Source: Saccharomonospora marina XMU15 (GTDB taxonomy: Bacteria; Actinomycetota; Actinomycetes; Mycobacteriales; Pseudonocardiaceae). From it: DNA of 64,000 nt. The DNA lies in NCBI RefSeq assembly GCF_000244955.1, contig NZ_CM001439.1, positions 3,390,385-3,454,384 of the forward strand. Direction: 5' to 3'. The notes beneath the pieces were generated by a model. It did no database searches and was not told the origin of the DNA. It worked only from the letters and a program-made list of their open reading frames with translations. Shown one piece after another: positions 10,871 to 18,949 of the stretch. Position numbers and translations under genes: made by a program. The first letter of the stretch is position 1. Every line of letters begins with the position of its first letter.

Positions 10871-11676
10871 CCGAGCACCACGGCGTGCGCGAGCCGCGGT
10901 TCCCGCCCGGCACCTTCACCCCGGCGCCGGGACCGGGCCGCATCGGGCGCATGCTGCTCACCCACGCTCGCGTCGAGACGAGCCTCACCCTGCGACACGG
11001 CGAGCAGGTACTGCTGACCCTGCTCATCCCACTGGCGCTGCTGGTGGGGCTGAGCCTGCTCGACGTGGTTCCCACCGGCGCAGGGCCAGGCGTGGCCCGC
11101 GTCGACGCTGTCACCCCGAGAATCCTGGCGCTCGCCGTGCTGTCCTCCGCGTTCACCGGACAGGCGATCGCGCTCGGGTTCGACCGCCGATACGGGGTGC
11201 TCAAGCGGCTCTCGGCCACCGCGCTGCCGCGCTGGTTGCTGGTGGCGGGCAGGCTGACCGCCGCACTCGTGGTGGTGGCACTGCAGGCCGCGGTGCTCGC
11301 CGCCGTCGCCTTCGCGCTCGGCTGGTCACCGTCGCCTGCGGGGATCGCACTGGCCGTGCCGCTGCTCGTGCTCGGCACCCTGACCTTCGGCGCCCTCGGG
11401 GTACTGCTCGGCGGCGCGTTGCGGGCGGAGGCGGTGCTGGCCGTCGCCAACATCGTGTGGTTCGTGCTGCTGCTTGCCGGAGGCATCATCCTGGCGCCGT
11501 CCGCGCTGCCGGGCTCCATGGGCGCCGTGGTGTCGTTGCTTCCGTCCGCCGCGCTGGCGGAGGGCCTGCACGCGGCGCTGGTACACGGCGAGTTCTCCTG
11601 GTCCACGCTGTTGCCGCTGCTGGCATGGGGCGGTGCTGCCGCCGCGCTGGCGACGCGCACCACGAAGCTCACCTGA
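10867..11676 (+). CDS. ABC transporter permease (ABC-2 type)
   Basis: 269 residues with a polar 40-residue N-terminus, then six hydrophobic segments of the ABC-2 export fold (LLTLLIPLALLVGLSLL, AVLSSAFTGQAIALGF, the tyrosine-arginine loop FDRRYGVLKRLSATALPRW, and a C-terminal ALATRTTKLT). It overlaps the ATPase gene by ATGA and is its membrane partner. Substrate unknown. The next gene, ctaA, has its own promoter 90 bases downstream. Confidence 0.87.
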   Translation: MTEHHGVREPRFPPGTFTPAPGPGRIGRMLLTHARVETSLTLRHGEQVLLTLLIPLALLVGLSLLDVVPTGAGPGVARVDAVTPRILALAVLSSAFTGQAIALGFDRRYGVLKRLSATALPRWLLVAGRLTAALVVVALQAAVLAAVAFALGWSPSPAGIALAVPLLVLGTLTFGALGVLLGGALRAEAVLAVANIVWFVLLLAGGIILAPSALPGSMGAVVSLLPSAALAEGLHAALVHGEFSWSTLLPLLAWGGAAAALATRTTKLT

Positions 11677-11731
11677 CCCCCGCGTCGCACGGTGGCCCCG
11701 CCGCCCGCGCCGGTCACCCCCCACCACCCAA

Positions 11732-11759
11732 TTGGTCGCGCTGCGCTGCGCTCTACTAT
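11732..11759 (+). promoter_or_regulatory. Promoter for ctaA, likely leaderless
   Basis: TTGGTC at 11732-11737 and TACTAT at 11754-11759 are separated by 16 bases. The -10 hexamer ends 8 bases before the GTG start at 11768, so transcription would begin at or next to the start codon. No Shine-Dalgarno is visible before the GTG, consistent with a leaderless message, which is common in actinobacteria. Confidence 0.5.
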
Positions 11760-11767
11760 GCGATGTC

Positions 11768-12754
11768 GTGCAGTTGTCTTCGCTCGTCGCCCGCCTGCCG
11801 TACCCGTCGCAGGCGGTTCAACGAGCCCTCGCCGTCGCCGCCATCGTCACGCAGGGCGGGATCGGGGTCACCGGCTCGGTCGTGCGCGTCACCGGTTCCG
11901 GGCTCGGCTGCCCCACCTGGCCGCAGTGCTTCTCCGGCAGCATGGTCCCGGTCGAGCACCCCGAGTACGACCTGCTGAACCAGTGGATCGAGTTCGGCAA
12001 CCGGCTGTTCACGATCGTCGTGGTGGCCGTCGCCGCGCTCAGCGTGCTCGCCGCGTGGCGCATCCTGATCGACCATCCCGGCCGCCGGCGGCTCATGAAG
12101 CTGGCGCTCGCCATGCCTGCGGGCGTCGTGGCCCAGGCCGTGATCGGCGGCATCACGGTGCTCGTGGATCTGCTGTGGTGGACCGTGGCGATCCACTTCC
12201 TCGTCTCGACGGTCCTGGTGTGGCTGGCGGTGCTGCTGCTGCACGCGTTCCACGAAGGTGACGAACCACCCCGCTGGCGGGTGACCCCGAGCGGGCGGAT
12301 TCTGCTCGGCGCGCTCGTCGGCACCATGTTCGCGCTGCTGATCGCGGGCACCACCGTCACCGGCGCGGGACCGCACGGCGGCGATCCCGAGACTCCCCGG
12401 CTGCAGGCGCCGATCGAGGTGCTGGCCCAGGTGCACGGGGCGTTGCTCGTGCTGTTCCTGCTCGTGCTCGCGATGCTGGGGCTGCAGTGGCTGCGCACCG
12501 GCGCCACCGCGCGGCTGTGGCGACGCTATGCCGTCGTCTGGGCGGTCGCGCTCGCACAGGGCGGGCTCGGCAGCCTGCAGTACGCGCTCGGTGTACCCGA
12601 GGGACTGGTGTCGCTACACGTGCTCGGCTCGATGTTGGTGATCGTGGCGACGGCGGCGCTGTGGTGCGCGGCCAGAGACCGAGGCCCCGCGCCGAGCCGA
12701 CAACCGGCCGCCGCGGCGCGAGGCCTCGGCGACGACAGCCCGCTCCCCCGGTAA
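11768..12754 (+). CDS. ctaA: Heme A synthase (CtaA/COX15 family)
   Basis: 328-residue membrane protein with about eight hydrophobic segments. Diagnostic features are VVRVTGSGLGCPTWPQCFSG after the first helix, LLNQWIEFGNRLFTIVVV with the heme-ligand-type His region, and GPHGGDPETPRL in the second half. CtaA oxidises heme O to heme A for aa3-type cytochrome oxidase. The partner enzyme CtaB is encoded at 23178-24209 rather than alongside. Some mycobacterial annotations list the ortholog (Rv1456c) as a transporter. C-terminal 35 residues are a polar tail. Confidence 0.9.
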   Translation: MQLSSLVARLPYPSQAVQRALAVAAIVTQGGIGVTGSVVRVTGSGLGCPTWPQCFSGSMVPVEHPEYDLLNQWIEFGNRLFTIVVVAVAALSVLAAWRILIDHPGRRRLMKLALAMPAGVVAQAVIGGITVLVDLLWWTVAIHFLVSTVLVWLAVLLLHAFHEGDEPPRWRVTPSGRILLGALVGTMFALLIAGTTVTGAGPHGGDPETPRLQAPIEVLAQVHGALLVLFLLVLAMLGLQWLRTGATARLWRRYAVVWAVALAQGGLGSLQYALGVPEGLVSLHVLGSMLVIVATAALWCAARDRGPAPSRQPAAAARGLGDDSPLPR

Positions 12755-12846
12755 CTTCGGGTGTCGGGCACGGCCGGACACACCGGCGTCGATCGACCGT
12801 CACGGTGGCGTCATCCCGCGGCGGCGCACGAGCCGTCCGGCGCCGC

Positions 12847-12852
12847 TACCCT
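12847..12852 (+). promoter_or_regulatory. Candidate -10 element for the desaturase gene
   Basis: TACCCT fits the TAnnnT form seen repeatedly upstream of genes in this window. It would place a transcript start near 12859 and a leader of about 50 bases. No convincing -35 hexamer is visible. Confidence 0.3.
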
Positions 12853-12910
12853 GTCCAGCACCGAACCGTGCCCTGATACTCCTCAACTCGATTCGAGGTC
12901 GCACCGCACC

Positions 12911-13861
12911 ATGAGCACCAGCACCATGCCAGAGGCCGCAGCGAACACCGGTCCCAAGCCGATCGTCGGAGAGCAACGCACGACCGGTCAGATGATCGTG
13001 CTGAAGGCTTTCCTGCTGATTCCGTTCATCGCGCTGGTCGCGGCGGTGCCTTTCGCGTGGGGATGGGGGCTGAGCTGGCTCGACCTCGCGCTCGCCGCCG
13101 TGTTCTACACCGTGGCCACGCTCGGTGTGACGGTCGGCTACCACCGCTACTTCACCCACGGCGCCTTCAAGACCAACCGCGCCCTCCGGGTGGCGCTGGC
13201 CATCACCGGCAGCATGGCCGTGCAGGGCTCGGTGATTTTCTGGGTCGCCAGTCACCGCAGGCATCACGCGTTCGCCGATCGTGAGGGCGACCCGCACTCG
13301 CCGTGGCTGTTCGGCACCTCCGCCACGGCGCTGCTGCGCGGGTTCTGGCACGCCCACATGGGCTGGATGTTCAAGCGCGAGGTGACCAACTACGAGCGAT
13401 TCGCCCCCGACCTGCTCGCCGACAAGGACCTGCGCGTGGTGAACCGGTTCTTCTGGCTGTGGATCACCACGAGTCTCGCCCTGCCCGCGCTGCTCGGCGG
13501 CCTCATCACCTGGTCGTGGTGGGGCGCGGTGACGGCCTTCTTCTGGGCCGGGCTGGTGCGGGTCGCCTTCTCCCACCACGTCACCTGGTCGGTCAACTCG
13601 ATCTGCCACCTCGTCGGCTCCCGCCCGTTCACCAGCCGGGACAAGGCGTCGAACTTCTGGCCGCTTGCGATCCTTTCCATGGGCGAGTCCTGGCACAACT
13701 CCCACCACGCCGACCCGACCTGCGCGCGGCACGGCGTGCTGCGCGGGCAGCTCGACATCTCGGCCCGGCTGATCTGGATGTTCGAGAAGCTGGGGTGGGC
13801 GCGCAACGTCCGCTGGCCCAAGCCGGAGCGCCTGGAGGCCAAGCGCACCGCCACCGCCTGA
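12911..13861 (+). CDS. Acyl-CoA desaturase (stearoyl-CoA delta-9 type)
   Basis: 316-residue membrane di-iron fatty acid desaturase. All three histidine boxes are present: HRYFTH, HRRHH and HNSHH, between hydrophobic segments (LLIPFIALVAAVPFAW and AITGSMAVQGSVIFWVASH). It introduces a cis double bond into saturated acyl-CoA with O2 and an electron donor. No reductase gene lies next to it. The frame is open 50 codons upstream, but ATG 12911 gives the normal length. A repeat-rich convergent region follows immediately. Confidence 0.92.
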   Translation: MSTSTMPEAAANTGPKPIVGEQRTTGQMIVLKAFLLIPFIALVAAVPFAWGWGLSWLDLALAAVFYTVATLGVTVGYHRYFTHGAFKTNRALRVALAITGSMAVQGSVIFWVASHRRHHAFADREGDPHSPWLFGTSATALLRGFWHAHMGWMFKREVTNYERFAPDLLADKDLRVVNRFFWLWITTSLALPALLGGLITWSWWGAVTAFFWAGLVRVAFSHHVTWSVNSICHLVGSRPFTSRDKASNFWPLAILSMGESWHNSHHADPTCARHGVLRGQLDISARLIWMFEKLGWARNVRWPKPERLEAKRTATA

Positions 13862-13872
13862 CGGCCACCACC

Positions 13873-14083
13873 CGCGAGTCCCCCGCTCCCGTCCGCGAGT
13901 CCCCCGCTCCCGTCCCCGAGTTCTGCGCTCGCGGCCTTCGTCGCTGCGGTCGCGGACCGGGTTCCGCGCTCGGTGTCATTCGCGCATCAAGGTCCGGAAC
14001 GCAGAACTCACCGTCCTGGACGCAGAACTCGCGGTCCTGGACGGGGGACTCGCGGTCCTGGACGGGGGACTCGCGGGCGTCAG
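13873..14083. repeat. 21-bp tandem units forming a long imperfect inverted repeat between convergent genes
   Basis: The left field has two exact 21-base copies (13873-13893, 13894-13914) plus a variant (13915-13931). The right field has four related 21-base units (14000-14020, 14021-14041, 14042-14062, 14063-14083), whose GGGGGACTCGCGG and CGCAGAACTCGCGG cores are the reverse complement of the GAGTCCCCCGC and GAGTTCTGCG cores on the left. About 70 bases separate the two fields. The transcript from either side could fold into a long hairpin, so a bidirectional terminator role is likely. Confidence 0.75.
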
Positions 14084-14952
14084 GCCAGGTGTTGGCGCAC
14101 TGCGGACGCGAAGCGCGCGGCGGCACCCTTGCCTGCCTGTTCGAACCCCAGCGAGGGCTCGGTCAGCTCCAGCTCCAGCAGCGCGGGCACGCCGTCGTCG
14201 CCGTGTACCACGTCGACCCGCGCATACAGCAGTTCCGCCCTGCTCTTGCCGAGCCGGTGGGCAGCGGCGTCGAGCACGTCCTCGGCCAGCGCGCGAAACG
14301 TCGGCGGCGGGTCGGCGGCGGCACGCGTCTCCGTCACGAACAACCCCGATCGATCCATGCCCTGCCCGGTCAGCATCGGGCCCTTGGTGAAGGCGTGGGA
14401 GTACACGCCGCAGAAGAAAACCAGCGCGGTCTCACCCTCGATGTCCACGCGGCGCTGGTAGGGCTGCAGCAACACCGACCTGCCCCGCGCGTGCAGCGCG
14501 GCGAGGTGCTCGGTGGCACGCTCGGTGTCGCCGGCCCCGAACCGCCCCGCCCCCCGCGATCCGGCCCCCACCGCCGGCTTGAGCACGAACTCCGTGTCCG
14601 GCCAATCCGGCGTGTCCCCCGGCCGCAGCAACCGGGTCGGCACCACAGCCTGCCCCGACTCGGCCAGCTCGACCAGGTACGACTTGTCGGTGTTCCAGCG
14701 CACCACGTCCACGGTGTTGCGCAACGCGGGCACGGAGGCGCACCAGCGGAGGAACTCCTCCCACCGGTCCGGGTAGTCCCAGGTGGAACGCAGGATCACC
14801 AGATCGGCGGCGGTGAAGTCCGCGGCCGGGTCGTCCCAGGCGAACCAGCGGGCGGTCACACCCACGTCGGCGAGGGCCGAAGGCACCGCCCGTTCGTCGG
14901 GGTCGCCGTGCGGCAGGTGCGCCGAGGTGGCGAGGACGACCTTCGCGGTCAC
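14080..14952 (-). CDS. ATP-grasp domain protein (glutathione synthetase-like fold)
   Basis: 290 residues, GTG start: TAKVVLATSAHLPHGDPDER. ATP-grasp hallmarks are FVLKPAVGAGSRGAGRF (nucleotide-binding Lys and small-residue loop), SVLLQPYQRRVDIEGETALV and the metal-binding ELELTEPSLGF. It resembles uncharacterised actinobacterial ATP-grasp ligases related to DcsG-type proteins, which join a carboxylate to an amine via acyl phosphate; the substrates cannot be read from sequence. The start overlaps the preceding small gene (GTGA). The stop lies inside the last 21-bp repeat unit. Confidence 0.75.
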   Translation of the reverse strand: MTAKVVLATSAHLPHGDPDERAVPSALADVGVTARWFAWDDPAADFTAADLVILRSTWDYPDRWEEFLRWCASVPALRNTVDVVRWNTDKSYLVELAESGQAVVPTRLLRPGDTPDWPDTEFVLKPAVGAGSRGAGRFGAGDTERATEHLAALHARGRSVLLQPYQRRVDIEGETALVFFCGVYSHAFTKGPMLTGQGMDRSGLFVTETRAAADPPPTFRALAEDVLDAAAHRLGKSRAELLYARVDVVHGDDGVPALLELELTEPSLGFEQAGKGAAARFASAVRQHLA

Positions 14953-15269
14953 CGGCGAGCCAGCGGACCGGCCATCCTGCGTCGGTGCTTGGCTCCGATG
15001 GCGGTGGCGCCGACGGTCTCGGCATCCCACTCCGCCGGTTCGATGTCGTCGATCGCCTCGACCAGCGCCTGCCCCGTCTGTGAGCTGGGAACGACGACGT
15101 CGCCGAGCGCACCGTCGGCACCAACCAGAACCACCCGGGCACCCGCCCGGCCGATCCGCTCGACCACGGCCTTCGCGGGCTTGCCGTGCTCGGCCACGAA
15201 CGCGCGCGCCGCCGCCAGTTGCCTTGAGGTGGGGGCGGCGGGAGTCTGCTCGGTCTCGGTGTCAGCCAC
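14949..15269 (-). CDS. Small conserved actinobacterial protein of unknown function
   Basis: 106 residues, not recognised. It is alanine-rich with SRQLAAARAFVAEHGKPAKAVVERIG near the start, then ARVVLVGADGALGDVVVPS and a basic C-terminus (KHRRRMAGPLARR). There is no signal peptide or membrane segment. It overlaps both neighbours (8 bases with the PAP2 fusion gene upstream, 4 with the ATP-grasp gene downstream), so it is translated as part of that set; an accessory role to the ATP-grasp enzyme is possible but unproven. Confidence 0.7.
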   Translation of the reverse strand: MADTETEQTPAAPTSRQLAAARAFVAEHGKPAKAVVERIGRAGARVVLVGADGALGDVVVPSSQTGQALVEAIDDIEPAEWDAETVGATAIGAKHRRRMAGPLARR

Positions 15270-17031
15270 GGCGCGATTCTAGGCCGAGCTCGGCCAGCTC
15301 CGTGCGCAACCGGGCGCCGAAGCGGTCCACGTCACCCACGAGCTCGCAGGCGAGCAGCGCCCCGATCCACAGGGTGCCGTCCACGGCCTGCACACCCAGC
15401 CCCAGCGGACTGTCCGGCCCCGGTGGCACGAGCGGGACCGCAGCGCGCACCGGCAACTCGTCGAGCGCCGGCTCGTACCACAGGCGCCCGGCCGCCTCCC
15501 CACCCAGGCGCGTGTCCTCGGCGCGGCGAGGTTTCGAGCCAAGGGTGCCCGCCAGCATCGCCAACCTGCGTTCGGGTCGCATATCGCGCAGCGGCACGTC
15601 CACCGGCACTACGCCTGCCCGGTCGGCCAGCCACACCCGCACCGGGTCGGAAAGGGTGTCCGGTTGCCCGCCCACGAGCGCACCCGTCACCGCGCTCAAC
15701 AGCACTTCGGAAACCGTGGCTCGGTGAGCGGCGGCAAGCTCACACACGGCCCGCTCGTCCAGCCCGACCACCGTCAGCCGCAATCCGCGCGGCCTGCCGC
15801 CCGCGTCCGGGTCGGTGCCGTTTCCGGCGCGGCCACGCGGCGCGGGAGCCACGACCTGCACCACCGCCGCCACGCCGTCACCGCTGACCAGGGCGCACCG
15901 CCACGGTGGCCGGTCCGGCGGCAACGGCCATGCGACGAGGTCAGCCGCGATTCCGTGCACTGCGGCGCGCGCCACCTGCTCGCCCTGACCGCAGAGGTCG
16001 TACTCGGGGAGGTGCCACGACCAGTCCGGCTCGGGCCGCTCTTCCTGGTCAGTCCGCCCCGGCGCCCGCCGGGGGTTGGCCGTCACAAGCCCTCGGACCC
16101 GCTGCCGCAGCGTCGCCAGGCCGGTTCCCGCTGTGCTCGCTGTACCTGTGCTCGCTGTACCTGTGCCCGCCGTGCCGCCTGCCGTGCCCTGCTCGATGCG
16201 CCCCTCGTCCAGTAGCAGCAGCCTGCCCACGTTCGCCCGCAGCAGCCGCTCGGACCCGCCGCGTATGTACTGGGGACGTAGGCGCAGCCCGGCCCCCGCG
16301 ACGCCGAGCCACACCACCAGCACGCCGCCGACGGCGTCGAGCCAGTAGTGGTTACCGGTGGCGATGATGACCAGGAAGGTCACCAGCACGTGCACCGCGC
16401 TGGCGAGTTGCGCTAGCCACCCGCTCGCGATGCGGGCAAGGACGACCGACACCCACACCGCCCAACCGATGTGCAGCGAGGGCATGGCCGCGAACTGGTT
16501 GGCGTTGTCGACCATCGGCGAGCCCCACGATCCCCACGTGCCGCTCAGCCGGACGGTGTCGACGAAACCCGCGTCGGGCAGCAGCCTCGGCGGGGCCACG
16601 GGGTAGAGCCAGAAGCACACCAGCGCGAACAGGTTGACCAGCGCGAAGGAGTCGCGCGCCCAGCGGTAGACCCGAGGTCGGCGCACGAAGAGCCACACCA
16701 GTACGGCCAGGGTCGTGACGATGTAGGTGAAGGCGTACTCGTAGTTCGCCACCACCCGCAGCCGGCCCGCGTCGGCCAGCCACAGGTTCATCGGGAGTTC
16801 GAAGTCGGTGTGCAGCGCCTGCTCGAAGGCGAGGATGGCCTCGCCGTTGGCCATGGCCCTGGCCACGTGGCCGGGCAGCGGCCAGGACTGCACGAACAGG
16901 TAGACACCGAACAGCGCGAGGCCGAACAGGATCTCGACCCACCATCTCAGTCGGCGGTCGGCGCCGATCCCGGTGCCTGCCGCCGCGGCGTGGACCCCTG
17001 ATCCCGCAGTGAGCACAACACCGTATATCAC
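15262..17031 (-). CDS. PAP2-family phosphatase fused to a degenerate WS/DGAT-like acyltransferase domain
   Basis: 589 residues. Residues 30-250 are a six-helix PAP2/Aur1-like membrane domain with the catalytic motifs AMPSLHIGW (184-187 PSLH) and GNHYWLDAVGG (226-232). Residues 282-304 are a Gly-Thr-Ala-Ser repeat linker. Residues 335-589 resemble the wax ester synthase/diacylglycerol acyltransferase fold (DRPPWRCALV, ATVSEVLLSAVTGAL), but the HHxxxDG catalytic motif expected after PPWR is missing. The phosphatase part probably acts on an isoprenoid or lipid phosphate. The start is uncertain: GTG 17031 or GTG 17016, the latter just after a TATACG box. Confidence 0.75.
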   Translation of the reverse strand: MIYGVVLTAGSGVHAAAAGTGIGADRRLRWWVEILFGLALFGVYLFVQSWPLPGHVARAMANGEAILAFEQALHTDFELPMNLWLADAGRLRVVANYEYAFTYIVTTLAVLVWLFVRRPRVYRWARDSFALVNLFALVCFWLYPVAPPRLLPDAGFVDTVRLSGTWGSWGSPMVDNANQFAAMPSLHIGWAVWVSVVLARIASGWLAQLASAVHVLVTFLVIIATGNHYWLDAVGGVLVVWLGVAGAGLRLRPQYIRGGSERLLRANVGRLLLLDEGRIEQGTAGGTAGTGTASTGTASTAGTGLATLRQRVRGLVTANPRRAPGRTDQEERPEPDWSWHLPEYDLCGQGEQVARAAVHGIAADLVAWPLPPDRPPWRCALVSGDGVAAVVQVVAPAPRGRAGNGTDPDAGGRPRGLRLTVVGLDERAVCELAAAHRATVSEVLLSAVTGALVGGQPDTLSDPVRVWLADRAGVVPVDVPLRDMRPERRLAMLAGTLGSKPRRAEDTRLGGEAAGRLWYEPALDELPVRAAVPLVPPGPDSPLGLGVQAVDGTLWIGALLACELVGDVDRFGARLRTELAELGLESRRG

Positions 17032-17067
17032 GAACCGTAATGAACTACGCCCCGCGCCGCCGTCGAA

Positions 17068-17757
17068 CTACGCGGCGGCGACGGGGCGTTTACCCAGCCG
17101 CAGTGTCACGCCGGGTACCTTGCGCAGCGTGCGCCAGCCGTGGCCGACGGCGATGGCCACGGTGAGCGCGGTGAGCAGCCCACTGAACACACCTCGCGAC
17201 AGCAGGCCCGCCTCCACGCTCCAGCGCAGGAACGCCATCGTCATCGCGGCATCGAGCAGGCGTGAGCCACCCCACAGCAGTGCGACGTTGATGAACACCT
17301 TGCGCACGGTCCGATGGGAGAACAACTCCGCAGGCAGGTGCACGAAGTCACGGGCCAGTCGCTGCGTGATCGGCTTGCCGATCACGGCGCTTCCCACGAA
17401 AAGCAGGAACATCAGTATCGAACCCACCACCGGCTGCAGCACGTACACCGCCGCGCTGGACGTGATGAGAGCCACGAGCGCGCGGCTGACGAGCATGCCC
17501 GTCGACAGCAGCAGCGTCTGCGGCAGTTCGCGGCGCATGAGCCTGCGCGCGCCGATCACCAGTGCACTCCAGCCCATCACGGCCGCGAGGCCGGGCACCA
17601 GGCCGAAGAAGTGCAACAGAACCATGAACAGCAGTGTCGGGACGACAACGGTTTCCAGCAGCAGGATCACCGCCCGCGTCAGCGTCGACCGCAGATGCGG
17701 GATCTCGATGACCAGATGCCGTTCGTGATGTCGCTCGGTTGCCTGCGCCTTGTGCAC
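17068..17757 (-). CDS. VC0807-like membrane protein of unknown function
   Basis: 229 residues with five or six hydrophobic segments (TLLFMVLLHFFGLVPGLAAVM, SILMFLLFVGSAVIGKP, GVFSGLLTALTVAIAVGHGW). It fits the VC0807 family; no catalytic motif is seen. The start chosen is GTG 17757 because GGAGG (minus strand, 17770-17766) sits 8 bases upstream, overlapping the end of the preceding transporter gene whose stop is only 4 bases away. Longer starts exist inside that gene (to 18066) but would overlap it heavily. Translational coupling with the transporter is likely. Confidence 0.72.
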   Translation of the reverse strand: MHKAQATERHHERHLVIEIPHLRSTLTRAVILLLETVVVPTLLFMVLLHFFGLVPGLAAVMGWSALVIGARRLMRRELPQTLLLSTGMLVSRALVALITSSAAVYVLQPVVGSILMFLLFVGSAVIGKPITQRLARDFVHLPAELFSHRTVRKVFINVALLWGGSRLLDAAMTMAFLRWSVEAGLLSRGVFSGLLTALTVAIAVGHGWRTLRKVPGVTLRLGKRPVAAA

Positions 17758-17761
17758 GGGC

Positions 17762-18820
17762 TCAACCTCCAGGTCGGGTCCTGGGTCTGGTCCGGGCCCC
17801 ATTCCGGCTCTGTATCCCATGGAACTTGTCAACAGCATGCGCCTGCGGATCGACGCTGTCAGACACTTTAGCTCGGACTGGGTAAACGCCATGTGTCGCT
17901 GTACTCCGGCTTTCCAGTCGCACGGCGGGTGAGTGTGCCAGGCCGAAGGCCCCGAGCACCAGTAGTGCCCCCGCCGCGGCGACCGCGGCGAGTGGCCCCG
18001 CATCGGTGGACAGGTGCGCGTCGAAGGCGAGCACACCGACGGCGAAACTGGCTCCAGGGTTGACAATCGACATCACCGCGATCGCCGCGGAAAGCGAGCC
18101 GGAGGCGAAGGCCTGCTGGCCGAGCAGCAGGCCACAGGTGGTGGTGACCGCGAGGGTGTAGCCCGGCCAGTCCATCGCCGTGGCGAGCACCCCTCGCTGC
18201 GCGAGGCTGTCGGCTGTGAGTTTCATCATGGCCGCGCTCATCGCGTAGCAGATCCCGGCGGAGGCGGCGATCAGGGCCGAGAACAGCAACGGTCCCGCCA
18301 GCTGAGCGGTCTGCACCAGCACCGCCACCGTCACCACCGCGATGAACAGCGCGAGGATCAACCTGCCGCGGTCGGGCTCACCGCCGAGCGGGGCCGCGCC
18401 CTCCACCGCCAGGAACAGCGCGACACCGCCGGTGATCGCCAGTGCCGAGAGCCAGTCCCGCAGCGGCGGCCAGCGCCTGACCGCCGCCGACGCCATCGGC
18501 AGCGCGAACAGCAACTGGGTCACCAGCAGCGGCTGCACCAGCGCGACCGAGCCGAAGTGCAGCGCGGTCGCCTGGCTGGCGAAGCCGGTGAGGTTCGTAC
18601 CCCAGCCGAGCAGCCACAGCCGCTGCCGCAACATCCGCCTGATCAGCCACAGCACCGGGAGCCGGTGTGTCGCGGCCCGATGCCGAGCGTCGGTGTCGGC
18701 GGCCCTGAGCACCGCCCTTCGCTGCAACGCGGCTGACGCGGCGAACAGGAAGGCAGCGGTGAAGCCGAGAACGACAGGTATCAGCACGTCATTGACCAGC
18801 GCTTCGCGGCGGGTAACCAT
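17762..18820 (-). CDS. DMT-superfamily (EamA/NIPA-like) transporter
   Basis: 352 residues with nine or ten hydrophobic segments starting VLIPVVLGFTAAFLFAASAA and a loop QRRAVLRAADTDARHRAATH. The pattern LLVTQLLFALPMASA and VMSIVNPGASFAVGVLAFD fits the drug/metabolite or magnesium-transporter-like DMT group of actinobacteria. The last 45 residues are polar and overlie the Shine-Dalgarno of the next gene. It is divergent from qor. Substrate is unknown. Confidence 0.75.
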   Translation of the reverse strand: MVTRREALVNDVLIPVVLGFTAAFLFAASAALQRRAVLRAADTDARHRAATHRLPVLWLIRRMLRQRLWLLGWGTNLTGFASQATALHFGSVALVQPLLVTQLLFALPMASAAVRRWPPLRDWLSALAITGGVALFLAVEGAAPLGGEPDRGRLILALFIAVVTVAVLVQTAQLAGPLLFSALIAASAGICYAMSAAMMKLTADSLAQRGVLATAMDWPGYTLAVTTTCGLLLGQQAFASGSLSAAIAVMSIVNPGASFAVGVLAFDAHLSTDAGPLAAVAAAGALLVLGAFGLAHSPAVRLESRSTATHGVYPVRAKVSDSVDPQAHAVDKFHGIQSRNGARTRPRTRPGG

Positions 18821-18949
18821 TCCGGCATGATCTGCGTCCGTGGTGGCTGGAAACGGTGGTCACCGCAGGTTAGCGCACACCACGTTGCTGGGTGTCTAGC
18901 CTGGTCGCGACCCTGTTAAACAACCGACGAGGACTGAGAAGGAGTGGGT

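Noticed and set aside
15262-17031. Functional wax ester synthase/diacylglycerol acyltransferase
   Set aside because: The HHxxxDG catalytic motif is absent from the expected position, so only the fold-level resemblance is claimed.
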